Shown here in pieces: positions 59,684 through 64,000 of a stretch of DNA of 64,000 nt. The position numbers and the translations under genes were made by a program. A model generated the notes under the pieces. The model saw nothing but the letters and a program-made list of their open reading frames with translations, was not told where the DNA came from and ran no database searches. Each line of letters begins with the position of its first letter. The stretch's first letter is position 1. The stretch is from the NCBI RefSeq assembly GCF_018327705.1, contig NZ_BNEM01000001.1:1-64000 (forward strand), in the 5' to 3' direction. The stretch is from Catellatospora sp. TT07R-123. Its GTDB lineage: Bacteria > Actinomycetota > Actinomycetes > Mycobacteriales > Micromonosporaceae.

Positions 59684-60530
59684 AGCGCAGGGCCGCGTCG
59701 ATGCTGGCCGGGGCGGCGGGCAGCAGCGGCAGCCGTACCGCCGCGGTGGGGATGCGGCCCTGCGCGTGCAGCACTCCCTTGATCACGGCGGGGTTGGGCT
59801 CGGCGAACAGCGCGGCCGACAGGCGGGCCAGGCGGTGCCCGAGCGGTCTGGTCCGCTCGGACCGCCCGGCGCGCCAGTCGTCGGCCAGCGTGACGAACTG
59901 GGCCGTGGCGATGTGCGCCGAGGCCAGGATGGCGCCCGGGGCGCCCAGGGCCAGCATCGGCGACAGCAGCGTGTCGGTGGCGGCCAGCACCGCGAACCCC
60001 GGTGGCGGGTCGGCGAGCAGGTCGACCGCGTCGGCGTCGACGGCGACGGGGGCGTACTTGACCCCGGCGACCCCGGCGAGCGCGGCCACGCGGCGCAGCG
60101 CCCCGGCCGACAGGTCCTGCCCGGTGCGGTGCGGCACGTGGTAGACGACCAGCGGCACCGGGCTGGCGGCGGCGAGCGCGGCGAAGTGCGCGACCACGCC
60201 GTCCTCGCCGGGGCGCACGAACGGCGGCACCAGGCACAGCGCCCCGGTGACGGCGGGATGTCCGGCCAGCGCCCGCAGCTCGGCGGCGGTGTTGGCGCCG
60301 ACCAGCAGCGGCACGCCCCGGCGGTGGCACACCGCGGTCAGGGTGTCGAGGACCCCGGCCCGCTCGGCGTCGTCCAGCGCCGCGGGCTCGGCGGTGGTGC
60401 CCAGCGCGACCAGGCCGGACGCCCCGGCCGCCAGCATGTCGTGGGCGAGGTCGCGCAGGACGCCGTACGCCACGGCGCCGGTGGAGTCGAAGGGGGTGAT
60501 CAGGGGGACGTGCACGCCGGACAGGGTCAT
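59673..60530 (-). CDS. Dihydrodipicolinate synthase/N-acetylneuraminate lyase family protein
   Basis: A 285-residue DHDPS-superfamily class I aldolase. VPLITPFDSTGAVAY, SGLVALGTTAEPAALDDAER (GTTGE-like), VYHVPHRTG (Tyr of the active site) and VAGVKYAPV (Schiff-base Lys) are present. GTTAE replaces the usual GTTGE. The substrate may differ from the classical DapA reaction. It is transcribed divergently from a LysR regulator, which suggests a regulated catabolic or detoxification aldolase, and both sit inside the secretion locus. Confidence 0.85.
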   Translation of the reverse strand: MTLSGVHVPLITPFDSTGAVAYGVLRDLAHDMLAAGASGLVALGTTAEPAALDDAERAGVLDTLTAVCHRRGVPLLVGANTAAELRALAGHPAVTGALCLVPPFVRPGEDGVVAHFAALAAASPVPLVVYHVPHRTGQDLSAGALRRVAALAGVAGVKYAPVAVDADAVDLLADPPPGFAVLAATDTLLSPMLALGAPGAILASAHIATAQFVTLADDWRAGRSERTRPLGHRLARLSAALFAEPNPAVIKGVLHAQGRIPTAAVRLPLLPAAPASIDAALRCLP

Positions 60531-60600
60531 GCAGCCACCCTCGCCCGCCCCATCCGAAAGGTCCAGTTCCGATAACTGCGGTGATTCGTAAGCTGAACTT

Positions 60601-61578
60601 ATGCTCGACGTACGGCGGCTGCGGCTGCTCAGCGACCTGGACCGGCTCGGCACGATCGCGGCGGTGGCCGCGCTGCGCGCGTACACCCCGTCGGCGGTGT
60701 CGCAGCAGCTCGCCGCCCTGGAACGCGAGGCCGGGACGGCGCTGCTGCGGCGCAGCGGCCGCCGGGTGGAGTTCACCGCCGCCGGGCGGGTGCTGGTCGG
60801 CCACGCCGCGACCGTGCTGGCCGCGCTGGAGCAGACCACCGCCGCGCTGGCCGCCGTCCGGTCCGGGCCAGCGGGCCTGGTCCGCATCGGCGCCCAGCCC
60901 AGCGCCGTACGCAGCGTGCTGCCCGCGGCCATGGTCGCGCTGGGCCGCGACCACCCGGCCCTGGACCTGTCGGTCAGCGAGCTGGACCCGGTCGCGGTGC
61001 CGGGCGCGCTGCGCGACAGCCGCCTGGACGTGGGCCTGCTGCACGACTACGACGTGGTCCCCGCCCCGGCCGATCCGGCGCTGGAGTCGGTGCCGCTGCT
61101 GGACGAGACGGTGTACCTGGCGGTCGCGGCCGGCGCACCGGTCACCGCGCTGGCCGACACCGGCGGCACCGACTGGATCCTGGCCAGCCCCGGGACGCTG
61201 TGCCACGAGGTCGCGCTGCGGGTCTGCCGGGGCGCCGGGTTCACCCCGCGCGCCCGGCACCACATCGACGACTTCGCCGCCGTGCTCGCCCTGGTCGCGG
61301 GCGGGCAGGGGGTCGCGCTGGTGCCCGAACTCGCGGTGGCCGCACCCGAGCCGGGGGTACGGCTCATCGCCGCGCCGACCCGGCGCCGCACCCGGATCGG
61401 CTACCGCCGAGGTGCCGCCGCCCATCCGGCCGTGGCGGCCGTCGTCGCCGCGCTGCGGGAGGCGGCCCGCGCGTTCCCGCGCCGCACCCCGGCATCCGAT
61501 TCCGTCGCGCACACGGGTGCGGAGCAAGGGCCGGTGAGCGGAGCAGAGTCGGCGGACCGACTACCGCCGCAGTTGTAG
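60601..61578 (+). CDS. LysR-family transcriptional regulator
   Basis: A 325-residue LysR regulator. The winged-helix N-terminus (about 1-62) contains LRLLSDLDRLGTIAAVAALRAYTPSAVSQQLAALEREAGTALLRRSGRRVEFTAAGRVLV, and a periplasmic-binding-like effector domain covers about 90-295. It lies 70 bases from the divergent DHDPS-family gene, the usual arrangement for autoregulation and target control. Its inducer is unknown. Confidence 0.9.
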   Translation: MLDVRRLRLLSDLDRLGTIAAVAALRAYTPSAVSQQLAALEREAGTALLRRSGRRVEFTAAGRVLVGHAATVLAALEQTTAALAAVRSGPAGLVRIGAQPSAVRSVLPAAMVALGRDHPALDLSVSELDPVAVPGALRDSRLDVGLLHDYDVVPAPADPALESVPLLDETVYLAVAAGAPVTALADTGGTDWILASPGTLCHEVALRVCRGAGFTPRARHHIDDFAAVLALVAGGQGVALVPELAVAAPEPGVRLIAAPTRRRTRIGYRRGAAAHPAVAAVVAALREAARAFPRRTPASDSVAHTGAEQGPVSGAESADRLPPQL

Positions 61579-61690
61579 GCGGTCTACCACCCTCGGCGGA
61601 GGCGCAATTCCACCTGGCGCCGGTCGACCTGGACCGCGACCGGCTGCGAGTCTCGGCATCGGACAGTCGAGGCGCCTGGGGAGGAACGCG

Positions 61691-61993
61691 ATGGCCGAGC
61701 CGTACGAGCGCGTGAACTACGACTTCGGCGCCGCCGACCGGCTCGCCTCGGCCCTGACCGCCGCCGCCGACCGGACCCACTCGGTGATCGCCCAGCGGCA
61801 GGCCGAGCGCAGCCGCCAGCTCGGCGAGGCTCCCGGCCTGAGCTGGAACGGCCGCCACCGCCGCGACTTCGAGCGCGACTTCACCCGCCAGCAGAAGGCG
61901 CTGATGGCGCTGGAGCAGGACCTGCGCGACGTGCTGCGGGTGCTCAACCGCACCACCGAGCAGGCTCACGACGCCAGCCTGCGCCACCACTGA
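61691..61993 (+). CDS. WXG100-like type VII secretion protein
   Basis: A 100-residue helical-hairpin protein. WNG (52-54) in SWNGRHRRDFERDF forms the WXG turn. Two amphipathic helices flank it (SALTAAADRTHSVIAQRQAERS and QKALMALEQDLRDVLRVLNRTTE). No signal peptide is present, as expected for T7SS substrates. An AGGAGGAAC-like site precedes the ATG. It is followed 9 bases later by the unknown 550-residue gene. Confidence 0.78.
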   Translation: MAEPYERVNYDFGAADRLASALTAAADRTHSVIAQRQAERSRQLGEAPGLSWNGRHRRDFERDFTRQQKALMALEQDLRDVLRVLNRTTEQAHDASLRHH

Positions 61994-62002
61994 GGCGCGG
62001 CG

Positions 62003-63655
62003 ATGGGAACCGACTCCGCGATCACCGAGCACCTCACCGCGTACGCCGACCGGTGCACGCCCGCCGATGAGGGCCTGCGCGACCTGGTCACCGGTCAGCT
62101 GCGCCCGGCGATCCTCAACTTCTTCAGCCAGAACACCCCGAAGGACGACGGGCAGAACGTCGACCTGTCGGCGCTGAAGGCCCGCCTGGGCGGCGTCTGC
62201 ACCGTCGTGTCGGTCGACGCGCGGCTGCTCGCGCAGGCGAACGACGCGGCGCGGCTGGATGCCTGGGTCAAGCAGATCGGGCGGGCGTTCGAGATCGCGG
62301 GCAGCCAGGGCCCGGTATCGGGCCCGGTCGCGCCGGGGCAGACCCGGCCGGTGGTCCGCACCGCCGACCCCGACGTGCTCGCCGACCTGGCCGCCCACCT
62401 GCCGTCCATGGACGCCGGCAAGGAGCTGGCGGCCAAGGCCAAGGAGGGCGCCAACGATCCGAAGACGATCAAATGGGTGTCGGAGCAGCTCGGGCTGCAC
62501 GGCGGCGACCCGTACTACCTCGCCGCGGTGTTCAACAACCTCGACCCCAACGATCTGGCGCGGCTGCTGCGCGACCCGGCCAACGGCAGCCTGCTGGCGT
62601 ACGCGTTCGCCAAGAACCTGATCACGCCCGAGGCCGCCAAGAAGATCATCGAGGCGATCAGCCACGTCTCCGGCGGCTACGAGATCAGCCCGGAGTACCA
62701 GTACCTCCCCGCCGACGCCCGCAACGCGCTGCTGCAGTACCTCGCCGCCGACCCGGCCGCCGCCAGGAACTTCCTGGCCGCCATCGGCCCCGACGGCTGG
62801 AAGAAGCTGTTCAACCTGTACGCCGGACAGCCCGTGCCCGGCTCGCACGACTACCCGCTGCGGGTCTTCAAGGTCGTCCTGGACGACACCTCCGACCCGA
62901 AGGAGGTGGCGCGGCTGCTGGACCAGCTCGCCGACAGCCTGCCCGGCAACGTCGACGAGGCCGAGTTCAAGCAGTTCGAGCCGCTGCTCAAGCAGCTGCT
63001 GACCACCAACATCCCGAAGCTGCTGGGCCCGGTGCCGCCGTTCGGCGAGCACTCGACCCGCGACATGCAGGACTGGATCAACCGGTTCGCGATCGAACTG
63101 GACCGGGTGAAGAAGTTCAGCGACTGGGCCGAGCAGCACTACAAGGATGCCGGAGACCGCAAGAAGCTGGTCCCCGACCTGATCTTCGGCATCCTGCTGG
63201 AACTCGGGGGCGGCAAGATCACCGAGACGCTCACCGAGAAGCTCGGCGGCACCAAGGCCGCCGAGATGCTCGCCGATGAGCTCACCGGCCTGATCCCGAC
63301 CGACAAGCTCCAGGAGTGGCTGGACAAGAACTTCGAGCCCAAGCCCGGCGACGACTACGACCCGCACAAGTACAGCCGGATCGCGGCCCTGACCACGATC
63401 GTCTACTCGCTGGTGGCGCAGAAGCGGATCAAGCTCGGCGGCAAGCCTGTCACCTGGGAGCAGCTCCAGAACGACGAGGACTTCAAGAAGATGATCGAGG
63501 CCTTCGCCGACAACCGTCCCCCGGAGGACAAGGACAAGGTCGACGAGGCGTTCAAGAAGCGGCGCGGCCTGCTCCAGTGGGCCCAGAAGTACGACCTCGA
63601 CACCGGGACGCTCTACACCGCGGTCATCACCCTCGATGAGAACCTGCTGCCCTAG
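62003..63655 (+). CDS. Unknown 550-residue protein of the type VII secretion locus
   Basis: A soluble, strongly helical, Lys/Asp/Glu-rich protein with no signal peptide or transmembrane segment. Its composition (Lys codons throughout) differs from the Arg-rich proteins around it. Visible blocks include LGLHGGDPYYLAAVFNNLDP and LLKQLLTTNIPKLLGPVPPFGEH. No catalytic motif is seen. It is flanked by WXG100 genes on the same strand (9 and 37 bases), so it is probably a secreted substrate, toxin or secretion accessory. I recognise no family. Confidence 0.7.
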   Translation: MGTDSAITEHLTAYADRCTPADEGLRDLVTGQLRPAILNFFSQNTPKDDGQNVDLSALKARLGGVCTVVSVDARLLAQANDAARLDAWVKQIGRAFEIAGSQGPVSGPVAPGQTRPVVRTADPDVLADLAAHLPSMDAGKELAAKAKEGANDPKTIKWVSEQLGLHGGDPYYLAAVFNNLDPNDLARLLRDPANGSLLAYAFAKNLITPEAAKKIIEAISHVSGGYEISPEYQYLPADARNALLQYLAADPAAARNFLAAIGPDGWKKLFNLYAGQPVPGSHDYPLRVFKVVLDDTSDPKEVARLLDQLADSLPGNVDEAEFKQFEPLLKQLLTTNIPKLLGPVPPFGEHSTRDMQDWINRFAIELDRVKKFSDWAEQHYKDAGDRKKLVPDLIFGILLELGGGKITETLTEKLGGTKAAEMLADELTGLIPTDKLQEWLDKNFEPKPGDDYDPHKYSRIAALTTIVYSLVAQKRIKLGGKPVTWEQLQNDEDFKKMIEAFADNRPPEDKDKVDEAFKKRRGLLQWAQKYDLDTGTLYTAVITLDENLLP

Positions 63656-63692
63656 CCGACCGGCCGGGGCACCGAATTAAGGAGGACAGCAC

Positions 63693-63968
63693 ATGCCGAC
63701 CGTGAAGGTGACCGAGCAGGCGCATACGGACGCGCGCAGCATGCTCACCATCATCAACAACCAGATGCCCGGACTGATCAACGATCTACAGCGCGTCGGC
63801 CGCGGCCTGAAGAACCCCGACAACTGGGAGGGCCCGCTGGCCCAGCAGTACCGGGGCGTGTGGGACAAGGCCGAGGGCGACCTGAACCGGTGGAAGGAAG
63901 CGCTGACCGAACTCCAGCAGTCCGTCCAGAAGATCCTGACCAACATCTCGCAGGCCGGCGGCGCGTGA
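63693..63968 (+). CDS. WXG100-family protein
   Basis: A 91-residue protein with the WEG turn (45-47) in NWEGPLAQQYRGVWDKAE between two helices, matching the WXG100 size and fold. A strong AAGGAGGACAGCAC ribosome-binding site precedes the ATG. It would be exported by the type VII system as an alpha-helical dimer or pair. It is last in the visible locus. Only 32 bases of unannotated sequence follow. Confidence 0.88.
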   Translation: MPTVKVTEQAHTDARSMLTIINNQMPGLINDLQRVGRGLKNPDNWEGPLAQQYRGVWDKAEGDLNRWKEALTELQQSVQKILTNISQAGGA

Positions 63969-64000
63969 GCCGACGGCCTCGGGCGGTGCCGCACCCCGGC

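Noticed and set aside
1..64000. CRISPR arrays, tRNA, rRNA, insertion sequences, attachment sites
   Set aside because: No regularly spaced repeats, no cloverleaf or CCA-adjacent candidates, no transposase or integrase motifs and no terminal inverted repeats with target duplications were found by eye.

Overview
The window is very GC-rich, densely coding DNA with no rRNA, tRNA, CRISPR array, insertion sequence or prophage that I can see. A complete four-gene conservon, a DUF2510 module, a DUF6158 protein, F420-type luciferase-like oxidoreductases, WXG100 proteins and many GTG starts point to a filamentous actinomycete. The pectinolytic loci and ricin-type modules make Micromonosporaceae the best guess. 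That placement is inference, because no phylogenetic marker is present.

Layout. 1-3.7 kb: the end of a phosphotransferase-like gene, a sulfite-oxidase-family enzyme, a small membrane protein, then an RNA ligase overlapping a polynucleotide-kinase-like gene (a putative nucleic-acid repair cassette). 3.7-9.9 kb: a tight, unusually C-rich run of trehalose phosphatase, SDR, PfkB kinase, SurE, SCP2 and glycogen-debranching-type genes, several coupled by ATGA overlaps. 10-12.7 kb: a zinc-finger/coiled-coil protein, a GNAT, a GyrI-like protein and a VOC protein. 13-16.7 kb: a conservon (cvnA-D), closed by a strong terminator. 16.7-32 kb: housekeeping and accessory genes, including a TrmB/LuxR-like regulator beside a small secreted protein, acetyltransferases, a PRPP synthetase homologue, an M1 lipoprotein peptidase, an exonuclease-DUF2510 fusion, a D-threonine-aldolase-like enzyme, an RTX-type secreted protein, a macro-domain protein and a glutaminase. 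32-44 kb: a large secreted Cys-pair protein, a degenerate M16-like membrane protein with its coupled partner, an M50 protease with a CBS-like tail, and an M28 membrane peptidase.

44.3-49.8 kb is the most striking region. A two-gene operon encodes a secreted pectate lyase (PL1) and a pectinesterase, both carrying N-terminal ricin-type lectin modules. It faces a divergent gene that fuses an ECF-type sigma factor, a zinc-finger-like motif, a membrane segment and an apparently complete PL9 pectate-lyase domain. The intervening 342 bp hold a near-perfect 47-bp palindrome. The arrangement suggests a one-protein transmembrane pectin sensor and sigma factor controlling its neighbours.

49.8-64 kb: a small secreted protein, a SufR-like Cys-rich regulator with a DUF3291 gene, a secreted 5'-nucleotidase, two oxidoreductases, and a type VII secretion-like locus. 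That locus has an EssC-like FHA/three-ATPase protein, two WXG100 proteins and an unrecognised 550-residue protein, and is interrupted by a DHDPS-family gene and its divergent LysR regulator. Near-identical intergenic palindromes at 19.7 and 28.4 kb show compensatory changes and look like copies of a dispersed element.
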